From: Parabacteroides sp. An277
Lineage (GTDB): Bacteria; Bacteroidota; Bacteroidia; Bacteroidales; Tannerellaceae
Reading direction: 5' to 3'
DNA: 64,000 nt
Assembly (NCBI RefSeq): GCF_002159645.1
Contig: NZ_NFJB01000006.1
Coordinates: 56,831 to 120,830, forward strand
The notes below the pieces were generated by a model. The model ran no database searches. It was not told the DNA's origin and saw only the letters and a list, made by a program, of their open reading frames with translations. Positions 50,721 to 59,273 of this stretch are shown piece by piece; position 1 is the first letter of the stretch; the number at the start of each line of letters is the position of its first letter. The translations under genes and the position numbers were made by a program.

Positions 50721-51749
50721 TTAAAACAGTTGGGAAGAAAGTTCAGGCCGTTCGTCTTGGTGCCAGTAAGGATAAGGCTTCTCCGTCTTGCTGGCGGCAT
50801 CGAGGCGTTGCATCTGTTCTGCCGTAAGCTTCCAGTCGACCGCCCCCAGGTTCTGCCGGAGTTGTTCTTCTGAACTGGCTCCGATGACAAGGCTGCACAC
50901 CGTAGGACGTTGCAACAACCAGTTCAATGCCACTTGTGCCACAGCCTTTCCCGTTTCCGCAGCCACTTCATCCAACACATCTATTATATTATACAGACGC
51001 TCGTAAGCCACTACGTTATCCCTTACGGGTGCGCCTCCGCGTGCCACTCTTCCGTCTTGCGGCATGGGATTGTTCCGGCGGTAGCGCCCTCCCAGACGTC
51101 CGGCAGCCAACGGACTCCAGATGATGCTGCCCACCTGCTGGTCTATGCCGAGCGGCATCAGTTCCCATTCAAAATCACGGTTCAGCAGCGAGTAATATAC
51201 CTGATGCGCCACATACCGGCTCCATCCGCGCCGCTCGGATACCGAAAGCGATTTCATCAGTTGCCAGCCGGAGAAGTTGGAACAGCCTATGTAGCGTATT
51301 TTGCCGCTCGTCACCAAGTCATCCAAAGCCCGGAGCGTCTCCTCTACAGGTGTATTGGCATCGAAGCCGTGGATGTAGTACAGGTCGATATGGTCGGTAC
51401 CCAGACGGCGCAGGCTCGCCTCGCACGCCTCTATCAGATGGAAGCGCGAAGCCCCTTCCTCGTTGCGGCTTTCGCCCATGGGAAATGTCCCCTTGGTAGC
51501 GATGAGCAGCCTGTTCCGCTTTCCGGCAATGGCCTTCCCCAATATTTCCTCGGCAAGTCCGCGCGAATACATATCTGCCGTATCAAACATGTTCAGTCCG
51601 GCTTCCAGACACATATCCACCATGCGGGTGGCTTCCGCTACTCCCGTATGTCCCCAGCCCTCGAAGCCATGAGAGCCGCCGAAGGTTCCTGTTCCCAAAG
51701 TCAATGCCGGGACAAAAAGTCCCGAACTGTTCAGTCTGCGATATTCCAT
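50721..51749 (-). CDS. Aldo/keto reductase
   Basis: 342 residues. The (beta/alpha)8 AKR tetrad is visible: Asp and Tyr in MFDTADMYSRG, Lys in LLIATKGTF, His in DLYYIHGFD. NADPH-binding C-terminal segment SLVIGASSEEQLRQNL. It reduces an aldehyde or ketone in the cytoplasm; substrate unknown. It sits 11 bp before the PCC gene and 37 bp after the exporter gene, so it is probably in one operon. Confidence 0.92.
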   Translation of the reverse strand: MEYRRLNSSGLFVPALTLGTGTFGGSHGFEGWGHTGVAEATRMVDMCLEAGLNMFDTADMYSRGLAEEILGKAIAGKRNRLLIATKGTFPMGESRNEEGASRFHLIEACEASLRRLGTDHIDLYYIHGFDANTPVEETLRALDDLVTSGKIRYIGCSNFSGWQLMKSLSVSERRGWSRYVAHQVYYSLLNRDFEWELMPLGIDQQVGSIIWSPLAAGRLGGRYRRNNPMPQDGRVARGGAPVRDNVVAYERLYNIIDVLDEVAAETGKAVAQVALNWLLQRPTVCSLVIGASSEEQLRQNLGAVDWKLTAEQMQRLDAASKTEKPYPYWHQDERPELSSQLF

Positions 51750-51786
51750 AATGACAAATATTTAAAGATTATACAATCCGATGATT

Positions 51787-52539
51787 TCACACGAGAAGCA
51801 TAAACACCGATACACAAGTGACGGCAGTTGTGAAGTAGCGGAATCCCTTTTCGGGCAACCGCTTGACCAAGAGTATGCCGAGCAGACCGCCTAACAGGAC
51901 AAAAGGTACGGTGCAGGCATCCAATAGGAGTGAGGAGGTTGTGATATTGTCCCACGCCAATACCTGAACGGGGATTTTCAGGTAGTTTATAACCAAGAAG
52001 AACCATGCGTTAGTCCCCACAAAGCTGTACTTGGGCATCTTGACCGACAGAAGATAGATTGCCATCACCGGTCCGGCCGCATTGCCAATCATGGTGGTAA
52101 ACCCACCAAGCAACCCGAACAGCGGTCCGTACCACCAGCAGGAGGAGAGGCTGTTTTCCTTGCCCTTCCATTCCGACCAGAACATGACGACCAGCACAGC
52201 GAGCAGGCAACCACCCATCAGGTACTTGAACTCGACAGGCGGCACATGTTTGTCAACAAGCAGTGCCACGGCAAAACCTGCCAATGCGGCAGGCAGTAGT
52301 TTCAGCACATACTTCCACTCCGCAATGCGGCGGTAGTACAGTACTGCCACCAAATCTGCCACGCACAAGATGGGTAGTATCAACCCCGTGGAAGGCTTTG
52401 CCCCGAAAATCATAGCCATCAGCGGCACAGCCAATAGGCTGATGCCTTGAATACCCGTTTTCGACATTCCAATCAACAACGCCGAGAGGAAAAGCATCCC
52501 CCAGTCCGAGGGGGATTGTATCCACATAGAGAAATCCAT
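51787..52539 (-). CDS. TauE/SafE-family membrane exporter
   Basis: 250 residues with about seven to eight transmembrane helices, including LFLSALLIGMSKTGIQGISLLAVPLMAMIFG and GPLFGLLGGFTTMIGNAAGPVMAIYLLSVKM, the two repeat halves of the TauE/SafE (DUF81) fold. Family members move sulfite, sulfoacetate or other organosulfur anions. First gene of the operon facing the AraC regulator, whose longer alternative start would overlap it. Confidence 0.88.
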   Translation of the reverse strand: MDFSMWIQSPSDWGMLFLSALLIGMSKTGIQGISLLAVPLMAMIFGAKPSTGLILPILCVADLVAVLYYRRIAEWKYVLKLLPAALAGFAVALLVDKHVPPVEFKYLMGGCLLAVLVVMFWSEWKGKENSLSSCWWYGPLFGLLGGFTTMIGNAAGPVMAIYLLSVKMPKYSFVGTNAWFFLVINYLKIPVQVLAWDNITTSSLLLDACTVPFVLLGGLLGILLVKRLPEKGFRYFTTAVTCVSVFMLLV

Positions 52540-52587
52540 GATTACACCTTATATTCTATGTTCTACTTTATTTTTTGTTTGACGCTG

Positions 52588-52595
52588 CAAAGGTA
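52588..52595 (-). promoter_or_regulatory. Putative -7 box of the TauE-AKR-PCC-DUF2271 operon
   Basis: TACCTTTG on the minus strand, 48 bp upstream of the exporter start. No good -33 element, as expected for activator dependence. Confidence 0.55.
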
Positions 52596-52643
52596 TGGAC
52601 AAAAAATGAGGCACACTTCCATAATATTTGCAGTTTTATTCGT

Positions 52644-52651
52644 TATCTTTG
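52644..52651 (+). promoter_or_regulatory. Putative -7 box of the second AraC gene
   Basis: TATCTTTG, 17 bp before the ATG at 52669, giving a short leader and excluding the longer upstream frame. Confidence 0.55.
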
Positions 52652-52668
52652 CAGACGGAATAAAAGAT

Positions 52669-53556
52669 ATGAGTATGGCAATATTGGAACGTAAGATTGT
52701 ACATGGGATGACCACTCTATGCAGTCACATACCCTATCCGCGCTTTGTGCTTCCGTTGCACAAACACGTGGAGTTTGAAATCATGCTGTTCACGAAAGGT
52801 AGCGGAAAGCAATTCGTGGGCGAAGGCGTTTCCGACTTCCAGGCGGGCGATGTTGCGCTCATAGGAAGTAATGTTCCCCACCTGCACCTGTGCGACACAA
52901 AGCTGTCGCCCTCCACAGCCGACAAGGGGGAAGAGCGTGAATCCTGTGCGGGCGAGGCTATACAGTTTCGCCCGGAGTTGTTCCCCACGTATATGCAGGA
53001 TATTCCCGACTACCGTCCCATCCACAATCTGCTGCAAAAAAGCCAGTATGGTGTGCGATTCTACGACGGGGGCGTATATGAAGACATGCTGGGAATGCTG
53101 GACGAGCTGGACAGGACGGAACACACCGAACGTATCATCTGCCTGCTCCGTATGCTCGACAGGCTGCACCGTTGCCGCCGTACCGAACTACTGTCTGATA
53201 CGGCATACAACAGTTCCAACCTCATGCCCGACGTGGAGGAACCCGTCCATAAGGTCTATGCCTACCTGTACAACCACTTCAAGGAAGACATTTCCCTGAA
53301 AGACATCGCCGGGTACGTCAAGCAGAACCCGTCTGCGTTGTGTCGCTACTTCAAACAGCGCTCGGACAAGAGCATCTTCCAGTGTCTTGCTGAGATACGG
53401 ATAGAACACGCCTGCAAGCTGCTTGCCTATTCGAACATGACGGTCTCGCAAGTGGCCTACGAATCAGGCTACAATAGTCTGACGCACTTCATCGCCCAGT
53501 TTGAAAGGCATACGAAACGTAAACCGTCTGAATACAGGGCGCAGATAAGGCTATGA
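52669..53556 (+). CDS. AraC-family regulator of the exporter/AKR operon
   Basis: 295 residues from MSMAILERKIVHG. A cupin sensor domain (PRFVLPLHKHVEFEIMLFTKGSGKQFVGEGVSDFQAGDVALIGSNVPHL) is followed by AraC helix-turn-helices (ISLKDIAGYVKQNPSALCRYFKQR; MTVSQVAYESGYNSLTHFIAQF). A 74-residue N-terminal extension is discounted because it would run through the exporter gene and the promoter. It is divergent from, and presumably controls, the TauE-AKR-PCC-DUF2271 genes. Confidence 0.88.
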   Translation: MSMAILERKIVHGMTTLCSHIPYPRFVLPLHKHVEFEIMLFTKGSGKQFVGEGVSDFQAGDVALIGSNVPHLHLCDTKLSPSTADKGEERESCAGEAIQFRPELFPTYMQDIPDYRPIHNLLQKSQYGVRFYDGGVYEDMLGMLDELDRTEHTERIICLLRMLDRLHRCRRTELLSDTAYNSSNLMPDVEEPVHKVYAYLYNHFKEDISLKDIAGYVKQNPSALCRYFKQRSDKSIFQCLAEIRIEHACKLLAYSNMTVSQVAYESGYNSLTHFIAQFERHTKRKPSEYRAQIRL

Positions 53557-53617
53557 TATTATAAAAAGAAAAAGACGAGACAGATACTTTTGCTCTTTAT
53601 CTTTTTCTACTTTTTCA

Positions 53618-53654
53618 GAAAAAAAGAGGCTGTGCCTATTTCGACACAGCCTCT
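53618..53654 (-). terminator. Terminator of the methylmalonyl-CoA decarboxylase operon
   Basis: 10-bp perfect stem AGAGGCTGTG / CACAGCCTCT, then seven T on the minus strand. It could also stop the converging AraC transcript. Confidence 0.85.
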
Positions 53655-53680
53655 TGTTGATTTCTTATAAGGCATTGTTG

Positions 53681-53735
53681 CAAACGATTCTCGTTAGATT
53701 CAAAAACGATTTTCGTATAAATCGCAAGCGATCCT
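53681..53735. repeat. 22-bp-period degenerate tandem array (site 5, minus orientation)
   Basis: On the minus strand, units ATACGAAAATCGTTTTTGAA and TAACGAGAATCGTTTGCAAC repeat every 22 bp. It starts about a dozen bases after the decarboxylase beta-subunit stop and precedes the terminator. Confidence 0.6.
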
Positions 53736-53747
53736 GCCTATATTTGT

Positions 53748-54941
53748 TTAACCCAAGAATCCCAATAAGATACCTGCTGCTACCGCTGAACCGATGACAC
53801 CGGCTACGTTCGGGCCCATGGCGTGCATCAACAGGTAGTTGGTCGGGTCGTATTCCAATCCTACAATCTGCGAAATACGGGCCGAGTCGGGCACCGCCGA
53901 AACACCGGCGTTACCAATCAACGGATTAATCTTGTTGCCCTCTTTCAAGAACAGGTTGAAGAACTTCACGAACAATACGCCGGCGCAAGTGGCAATCACG
54001 AACGACAAAGCTCCCAATCCGAAGATCTTGATGGAGTTTACCGTCAAGAACTGCGTAGCTTGCGTAGAAGCGCCCACCGTGATACCGAGCAACATGGTAA
54101 TCGTATCAATCAGCGGACCACGGGCTGTCTCAGCCAAACGACGGGTCACGCCGCTCTCCTTACACAGGTTACCGAAGAACAACATACCCAACAAAGGCAG
54201 ACCTGAAGGCACCAGGAAGGCGGTCAGCAACAGACCTACGATGGGGAACATGATTTTCTCCGTCTGAGAAACGACTCTCGGCGGTTTCATGCGGATCAGA
54301 CGCTCTTTCTTTGTGGTCAATAAGCGCATGAACGGCGGTTGGATAATCGGTACCAATGCCATGTAGGAATAGGCTGATACCGCAATCGCGCCCATCAGGT
54401 TAGGTGCCAACTTGGACGAAAGGAAGATAGCCGTCGGACCGTCTGCGCCACCAATAATACCGATAGCTGCAGCTTGGCTGGGGTCGAATCCCATCTGAAG
54501 GGCAATGATATATGCGCCAAAGATACCGAACTGGGCCGCTGCTCCGATGAGCAACAGTTTCGGGTTGGATATCAAGGCCGAAAAGTCCGTCATTGCCCCG
54601 ATACCCAAGAATATCAACGGCGGATACCATCCTTGCCTCACCCCTTGATACAAGATGTTGAATACCGAACCCTCTTCGTAAATACCCAATTGCAATCCTG
54701 CATCTTTAAACGGGATATTACCAATCAGGATACCGAAGCCAATCGGAATCAGAAGCATGGGTTCGAATTCATACTTAATTGCCATGAAGATGAATGCCAA
54801 TCCCACCAGCAACATGATGAAATGCCCCGGTGTCGCATTCGCAAATCCAGTATAAGACAGGAACACCTCTATGTTTTCCGCCAAGAACTGGGTAAAACTT
54901 TCGTGGGCTACTCCTGCTTGTAATAATATAGACCCTAACAT
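53748..54941 (-). CDS. mmdB: Na+-translocating methylmalonyl-CoA decarboxylase, beta subunit
   Basis: 397 residues, multi-spanning. It has the OadB/MmdB/GcdB signatures QAAAIGIIGGADGPTAIFLSSKLAP and GNAGVSAVPDSARI. It decarboxylates carboxybiotin and exports Na+. The gene is 4 bp after the biotin carrier subunit and is the last gene of the operon. Confidence 0.92.
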   Translation of the reverse strand: MLGSILLQAGVAHESFTQFLAENIEVFLSYTGFANATPGHFIMLLVGLAFIFMAIKYEFEPMLLIPIGFGILIGNIPFKDAGLQLGIYEEGSVFNILYQGVRQGWYPPLIFLGIGAMTDFSALISNPKLLLIGAAAQFGIFGAYIIALQMGFDPSQAAAIGIIGGADGPTAIFLSSKLAPNLMGAIAVSAYSYMALVPIIQPPFMRLLTTKKERLIRMKPPRVVSQTEKIMFPIVGLLLTAFLVPSGLPLLGMLFFGNLCKESGVTRRLAETARGPLIDTITMLLGITVGASTQATQFLTVNSIKIFGLGALSFVIATCAGVLFVKFFNLFLKEGNKINPLIGNAGVSAVPDSARISQIVGLEYDPTNYLLMHAMGPNVAGVIGSAVAAGILLGFLG

Positions 54942-54945
54942 ACTC

Positions 54946-55377
54946 TCAACCGATTACGACGAGGTCTGTACCTTCCAGTATAGAATCGCCTTTGTTTACC
55001 TTAATATCTACAATCTTACCATCGCGATCGGCATTGATGACGTTTTCCATCTTCATTGCCTCAAGCACTAAGAGTTTCTGTCCGCGTTTTACTACATCGC
55101 CAATTTTGCAATCGATAGACAAGATGACGCCGGGCAACGGAGACTTAACAGCTCCTGCAACGCTGGGTGAAGTCGGGCGGGAAACAACCGGATCGCCCGA
55201 GGCTGTACGCGGAGCCTGTGCCGGACGTTTCAAGGCAATCATTTGTTTTTTGGCCGGCTTTTCCATTTTTACATGATAAGGCGTGCCGTTCACTTCTACA
55301 TCTGCCACATCATCCACAATCGAGTTGATATGTACTTTATATACGTTACCGTTAATGGTATATTTGAAACTTTTCAT
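54946..55377 (-). CDS. mmdC: Biotin carrier subunit of methylmalonyl-CoA decarboxylase
   Basis: 143 residues. A short N-terminal domain, a Pro/Ala/Ser-rich linker (about 45-72), then a biotinyl domain with LVLEAMKMENVI, Lys being the biotinylation site. It carries CO2 from the alpha to the beta subunit. It lies between mmdD and mmdB. Confidence 0.92.
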   Translation of the reverse strand: MKSFKYTINGNVYKVHINSIVDDVADVEVNGTPYHVKMEKPAKKQMIALKRPAQAPRTASGDPVVSRPTSPSVAGAVKSPLPGVILSIDCKIGDVVKRGQKLLVLEAMKMENVINADRDGKIVDIKVNKGDSILEGTDLVVIG

Positions 55378-55400
55378 TTTACATTCGATTTAAATAGTAA

Positions 55401-56303
55401 TTACTTTCTTACCGGGGTTTGACGCAACCCATAAATCTTGGAGCTCCAAGGAGAGTAGCTGCGTTTTACTTTACGGATGGTCAATACCGTGTTTTCAATG
55501 TCGTGATTGTCGTCGCTGATTTCATACAAGGCCATTGAAATAGCCGCAAAGATTTCGCCCGATTCTTGTCCTGCATTGGCTGATATCGTTTGCCCTGTAG
55601 CTGCCGCCGCTTTCTTGGCATTGCGTTGACTTGCCCGAATGGCTGCTTTTCCAATCTGCTTAAATACCAGATACAAAACAATCAATCCGATGAATACAAC
55701 CGCCATAGCTGTAATAGTCATGCCGACGCCCCACGAGTCATTTTCTTGGAAATTTTCAATCTTTTCGTTCGTATCCAATGTCACATTGTTTGTACTTGGA
55801 GTCACTTTCGTTAACGTAGTCCATTGACCTGTTCCGTCCATATCCAAACCATAGCTGACATCCGGCTGTTGGCCGGCCGGAATGACAATCTCGTCTACCA
55901 ATGTCTTGCCATCGGCATCATACAAAGCAATGTAGTTGTCCTTTTGGGGATCTAACGTGAAATTCAAATGGAATGTACCACGGTCTTTCTGGTTGTCTGC
56001 CCAAAACAGGGTATGTTGCCGCGGAGGTATTTTCGTCAGCACATCCCCTTTGGGTATCATATACTTCGTTGGGTTGTCTTTTTCATTCGTCAAATAACAT
56101 CCGCCCAAATCGACGGTTCCAGCCGAATTATTAAACAACTCAATCCATGGATGGCGCATACCGTAGTCGTCCACGAAGTTTGTTTCGTTGATGACCAGCA
56201 CCTCGTTTATTTTCATGGAAGTGACCAACTGAGCTTGTGCTCCAAACGCGAAGAACACCAGCAACAGGAGGCATATTCCGAACCTTTTATTTATCATACG
56301 CAT
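55401..56303 (-). CDS. mmdD: OadG-family subunit fused to a lamin-tail domain
   Basis: 300 residues from MRMINKRFG (ATG at 56297 is an alternative). Signal peptide to AQAQ (about residue 26). Residues ~30-160 form a lamin-tail-like domain (VLVINETNFVDDYGMRHPWIELFNNSAGTVDLGGCYLTN) outside the membrane. They are followed by a helix GMTITAMAVVFIGLIVLYLVFKQI and a cytoplasmic tail as in OadG. The OadG/MmdD subunit assembles the decarboxylase; a ~130-residue extracytoplasmic LTD is not part of the classical subunit. It sits between mmdA and mmdC. Confidence 0.85.
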   Translation of the reverse strand: MRMINKRFGICLLLLVFFAFGAQAQLVTSMKINEVLVINETNFVDDYGMRHPWIELFNNSAGTVDLGGCYLTNEKDNPTKYMIPKGDVLTKIPPRQHTLFWADNQKDRGTFHLNFTLDPQKDNYIALYDADGKTLVDEIVIPAGQQPDVSYGLDMDGTGQWTTLTKVTPSTNNVTLDTNEKIENFQENDSWGVGMTITAMAVVFIGLIVLYLVFKQIGKAAIRASQRNAKKAAAATGQTISANAGQESGEIFAAISMALYEISDDNHDIENTVLTIRKVKRSYSPWSSKIYGLRQTPVRK

Positions 56304-56316
56304 TCGTTTAAAAAGA

Positions 56317-57870
56317 TTACAAAGGCATGTTATCATGTTTCTTTGCCGGGTTGCTCAGCTTCTTCGTCTGCAATTGTTGCAATGCGCGGATGATGCGGAA
56401 GCGAGTATTACGCGGTTCGATGACATCATCGATGTAACCATATTGAGCCGCATTATACGGGTTCGCAAAGGCTTTCTTGTATTCTTCCTCTTTCTCGGCT
56501 GCACATGCTTTCGGGTCTTCTGCTGCGGCTACTTCTTTGGCGAAGATGATTTCTACGGCTCCGCTCGGTCCCATGACGGCAATCTCGGCTGTAGGCCAAG
56601 CATAGTTCATGTCGCCACGTAAATGTTTCGAACTCATCACGCAATAAGCGCCACCATACGATTTGCGGAGCGTCACAGTCACCTTCGGAACGGTAGCCTC
56701 GCCATACGCGAACAACAATTTAGCTCCATGCAGGATGACGCCGTTGTATTCCTGTCCTGTACCCGGAAGGAATCCCGGTACATCCACCAAGGTCACCAAT
56801 GGGATATTGAAGGCGTCGCAGAAACGTACGAAACGTGCGCCTTTACGGGAAGCGTTGCTATCCAGACAGCCGGCCATTACCTTGGGCTGGTTGGCTACGA
56901 TGCCGACTGATTGTCCGTTGAAACGGGCGAATCCTACAATGATATTCTTGGCATAATCCGCATGCACTTCCAGGAATTCGTTGTTGTCTACAATCGTCCC
57001 GATGACTTCATACATGTCGTATGCTTGGTTTGGATTGTCGGGGATAATCTCGTTCAAGTTATCGTCTAAGCGGTCGATAGGGTCTTTGCATTCTACGAGC
57101 GGTGTCTCTTCCAGGTTGTTTTGAGGAAGATAACTCAATAACTGGCGGATGAGCTGCAATCCCTCTTCTTCCGTATCGACGGCAAACTGGGCTACGCCGG
57201 ACTTGGTCGAGTGTACGCTGGCACCTCCCAATTGCTCTTGGGTCACGTCTTCGCCTGTGACGGTCTTGACTACTTTCGGTCCGGTCAGGAACATGTAGCT
57301 CGTCCCGCGTGTCATGATGTTGAAATCCGTCAGCGCGGGTGAATAGACGGCACCGCCTGCGCAAGGACCAAAGATACCGGATATCTGGGGAATCACTCCG
57401 GAAGCCAAGATATTACGTTGGAAAATTTCGGCATAACCGGCCAAGGCGTTTACCCCTTCCTGGATACGTGCGCCGCCTGAATCGTTCAATCCAATCACCG
57501 GTGCGCCCATCTTCATGGCTTGGTCCATAATCTTGCAAATCTTTAACGCCAGCATTTCCGACAAGGCGCCCCCGAACACGGTAAAGTCTTGCGCATAGAC
57601 ATACACCAAGCGTCCGTCTATGGTCCCATATCCCGTAACGATACCGTCGCCCAAGAACTTTGTCTTCTCGATGCCGAAGTTCGAGCAACGGTGTTTCACA
57701 AACATGTCGATTTCTTCGAAACTGCCTTCGTCCAGCAACATAGAGATACGTTCGCGAGCCGTGTATTTTCCTTTCTTATGCTGCGATTCTATTCTCTTTT
57801 CACCTCCGCCCAAGCGTGCTTGTTCGCGTAGTGCAATTAGTTCTTTTACCTTTTCAAGCTGATTACTCAT
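56317..57870 (-). CDS. mmdA: Methylmalonyl-CoA decarboxylase alpha subunit (carboxyltransferase)
   Basis: 517 residues from [11 protein letters not shown]. Crotonase-fold carboxyltransferase with [89 protein letters not shown] and [15 protein letters not shown]. It transfers CO2 from (S)-methylmalonyl-CoA to the carrier biotin, giving propionyl-CoA. Confidence 0.95.
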   Translation of the reverse strand: MSNQLEKVKELIALREQARLGGGEKRIESQHKKGKYTARERISMLLDEGSFEEIDMFVKHRCSNFGIEKTKFLGDGIVTGYGTIDGRLVYVYAQDFTVFGGALSEMLALKICKIMDQAMKMGAPVIGLNDSGGARIQEGVNALAGYAEIFQRNILASGVIPQISGIFGPCAGGAVYSPALTDFNIMTRGTSYMFLTGPKVVKTVTGEDVTQEQLGGASVHSTKSGVAQFAVDTEEEGLQLIRQLLSYLPQNNLEETPLVECKDPIDRLDDNLNEIIPDNPNQAYDMYEVIGTIVDNNEFLEVHADYAKNIIVGFARFNGQSVGIVANQPKVMAGCLDSNASRKGARFVRFCDAFNIPLVTLVDVPGFLPGTGQEYNGVILHGAKLLFAYGEATVPKVTVTLRKSYGGAYCVMSSKHLRGDMNYAWPTAEIAVMGPSGAVEIIFAKEVAAAEDPKACAAEKEEEYKKAFANPYNAAQYGYIDDVIEPRNTRFRIIRALQQLQTKKLSNPAKKHDNMPL

Positions 57871-57906
57871 TGTATTCTGATTTGTTGTTAGTAATGACAC
57901 TTTTTT

Positions 57907-57997
57907 AATTGACAATTAATAATTGACAATGGACAATTGCAGAGATAGTAGAAATAAACTCCTTAATTGTCAATTATCAATTGTCCATTGTCCATTA
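57907..57997. repeat. Inverted pair of AATTGACAATGG-type repeats inside the operon
   Basis: Left arm 57907-57939 and right arm 57965-57997 are near-complementary, built from ATTGACAATGGACAATT-type units, and can form a long AT-rich hairpin between mce and mmdA. Related sequence without the inverted partner occurs at 63491-63526. Confidence 0.7.
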
Positions 57998-58002
57998 TTT
58001 TT

Positions 58003-58410
58003 TTACTTCCCCGGCATGCAAAGTTCAGTCAGCACGCTGCAAGTCGATTTGGGATGCAAGAATGCGATGTCCAGTCCTTCTGCTCCGCGGCGCGGTGCTT
58101 TGTCTATCAAACGGATGCCTTTTGATTCGGCTTCGTCCAAGCAAGCCTGTACGTCGGGGGTCGCAAAAGCGATGTGGTGGATGCCTTCGCCCCGTTTCTC
58201 GATAAACTTCGCGATGGTACTGTCTTCGCTGGTGGGTTCCAGCAATTCGATTTTCGTTTGGCCGATTTTGAAGAAGGCCGTCTTCACTTTCTGGTCGGCC
58301 ACCTCTTCAATGTTGTAACACTTCAAGCCTAATACTTGCTCGTAATACGGAAGGCATGCCTCGATGCTCTTCACGGCGATTCCCAAATGTTCAATGTGAG
58401 TTAATTCCAT
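58003..58410 (-). CDS. mce: Methylmalonyl-CoA epimerase
   Basis: 135 residues from MELTHIEHLGIAVKS (a TTG 12 bp upstream is less likely). Glyoxalase/VOC fold with metal ligands in THIEHLGIAV, TKIELLEPTSEDS and GEGIHHIAFATPDV. It interconverts (R)- and (S)-methylmalonyl-CoA, linking methylmalonyl-CoA mutase to the decarboxylase encoded downstream. First gene of the operon. Confidence 0.93.
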   Translation of the reverse strand: MELTHIEHLGIAVKSIEACLPYYEQVLGLKCYNIEEVADQKVKTAFFKIGQTKIELLEPTSEDSTIAKFIEKRGEGIHHIAFATPDVQACLDEAESKGIRLIDKAPRRGAEGLDIAFLHPKSTCSVLTELCMPGK

Positions 58411-58474
58411 TGTGTTTTCCAATTTTATATGTTTATACTTTTGTTTTTGTTATATGTATTCTTATGTGCCTTGG

Positions 58475-58482
58475 CAAAGTTA
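58475..58482 (-). promoter_or_regulatory. Putative -7 box of the mce-mmd operon
   Basis: TAACTTTG on the minus strand, about 65 bp upstream of mce. Confidence 0.5.
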
Positions 58483-58529
58483 CATTTCTTTTCGGAATTT
58501 TTGCTACAAAAAAGGAGATTTTTCATCGC

Positions 58530-58961
58530 TCAGTCCTTATTTTTTCTTGCCGAGCAGGTGGCACAGGTGCCTTTTACCATGTAATTGATGCTTTCTACCT
58601 GGAATCCTTCGGGCAAATCGACTCGCGGGATGTGGATATGCTTGAAGCAAAACGTCTGGTGGCAGCATTCGCAATAGAAGTGGGTGTGCATGTCGTCGAC
58701 CGTACAGTCGCATTCGCTGGCGCAGACTTCGTATTTGAGCGAACCGCTTCCGTCTTCAATCGCATGGATGACGTGATGCGCGAGGAAGAGGGTCAATGTC
58801 CGAAAGATGGTCGATTTGTCTACCGTTTCCAGCCGGACACCCAAATCAGACAGCGACACCGCCGCGTCGGCCTCTATCAGGGTCCGGAGGATTAACAACC
58901 GGAGGGCCGTCGGTTTTACCCCTTTTTTCTCTAATCGTGTGACGTATTTCTGTGAGTCCAT
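58530..58961 (-). CDS. Fur-family metalloregulator
   Basis: 143 residues. Winged helix (KPTALRLLILRTLIEADAAVSLSDL ... KSTIFRTLTLF), a dimerisation domain with HTHFYCECCHQTFCF (first CxxC plus His ligands), and C-terminal GTCATCSA (second CxxC), so a structural Zn site is expected. Whether it senses Zn, Fe or peroxide cannot be told. No obvious target operator was identified. Confidence 0.85.
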   Translation of the reverse strand: MDSQKYVTRLEKKGVKPTALRLLILRTLIEADAAVSLSDLGVRLETVDKSTIFRTLTLFLAHHVIHAIEDGSGSLKYEVCASECDCTVDDMHTHFYCECCHQTFCFKHIHIPRVDLPEGFQVESINYMVKGTCATCSARKNKD

Positions 58962-59035
58962 ACCTTTATATTATATATCCTTGCTATTTCCGTTTGCGGA
59001 TAATCGTACTTGCCTTTCGGGTTCCCTTCTGGAGT

Positions 59036-59265
59036 GGAAGAACGATCTTCCGCAAGCCTCCAGAGTACTCCTTTTGTTAAAGAATGATTTTCTTTGAGGC
59101 TCCGGAGGGCTCCTTTTGTTAAAGAACGATCTTCCGCAAGCTTCCGGAGGGCTCTTTTTGTTAAAGAATGATTTTCTTTTAGTCTCCGGAGGCCTCCGGC
59201 GGGTTGCAGACGATCTTCTTGACTCCTCCGGAGGCCTCCGGCCAGTTGCGGAAAATCGTGCTTGC
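59036..59265. repeat. 42-bp tandem repeat array (about 5 units)
   Basis: Units run AAGAACGATCTTCCGCAAGC-YTCCGGAGGGCTC-CTTTTGTTA with a 42-43-bp period and alternate between two sub-types (GATCTTCCGCAAG and GATTTTCTTTGAG). The last two units are more divergent (CTCCGGAGGCCTCCGG). The plus strand would read as repeats of LLKNDLPQASGGL, but frames are broken. It fills the 312-bp gap between the Fur and Dcu genes. Confidence 0.7.
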
Positions 59266-59273
59266 CCTTTCGC

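Noticed and set aside
52447..52668. Longer N-terminus of the second AraC regulator
   Set aside because: It would run through the start of the exporter gene and through the -7 box at 52644.
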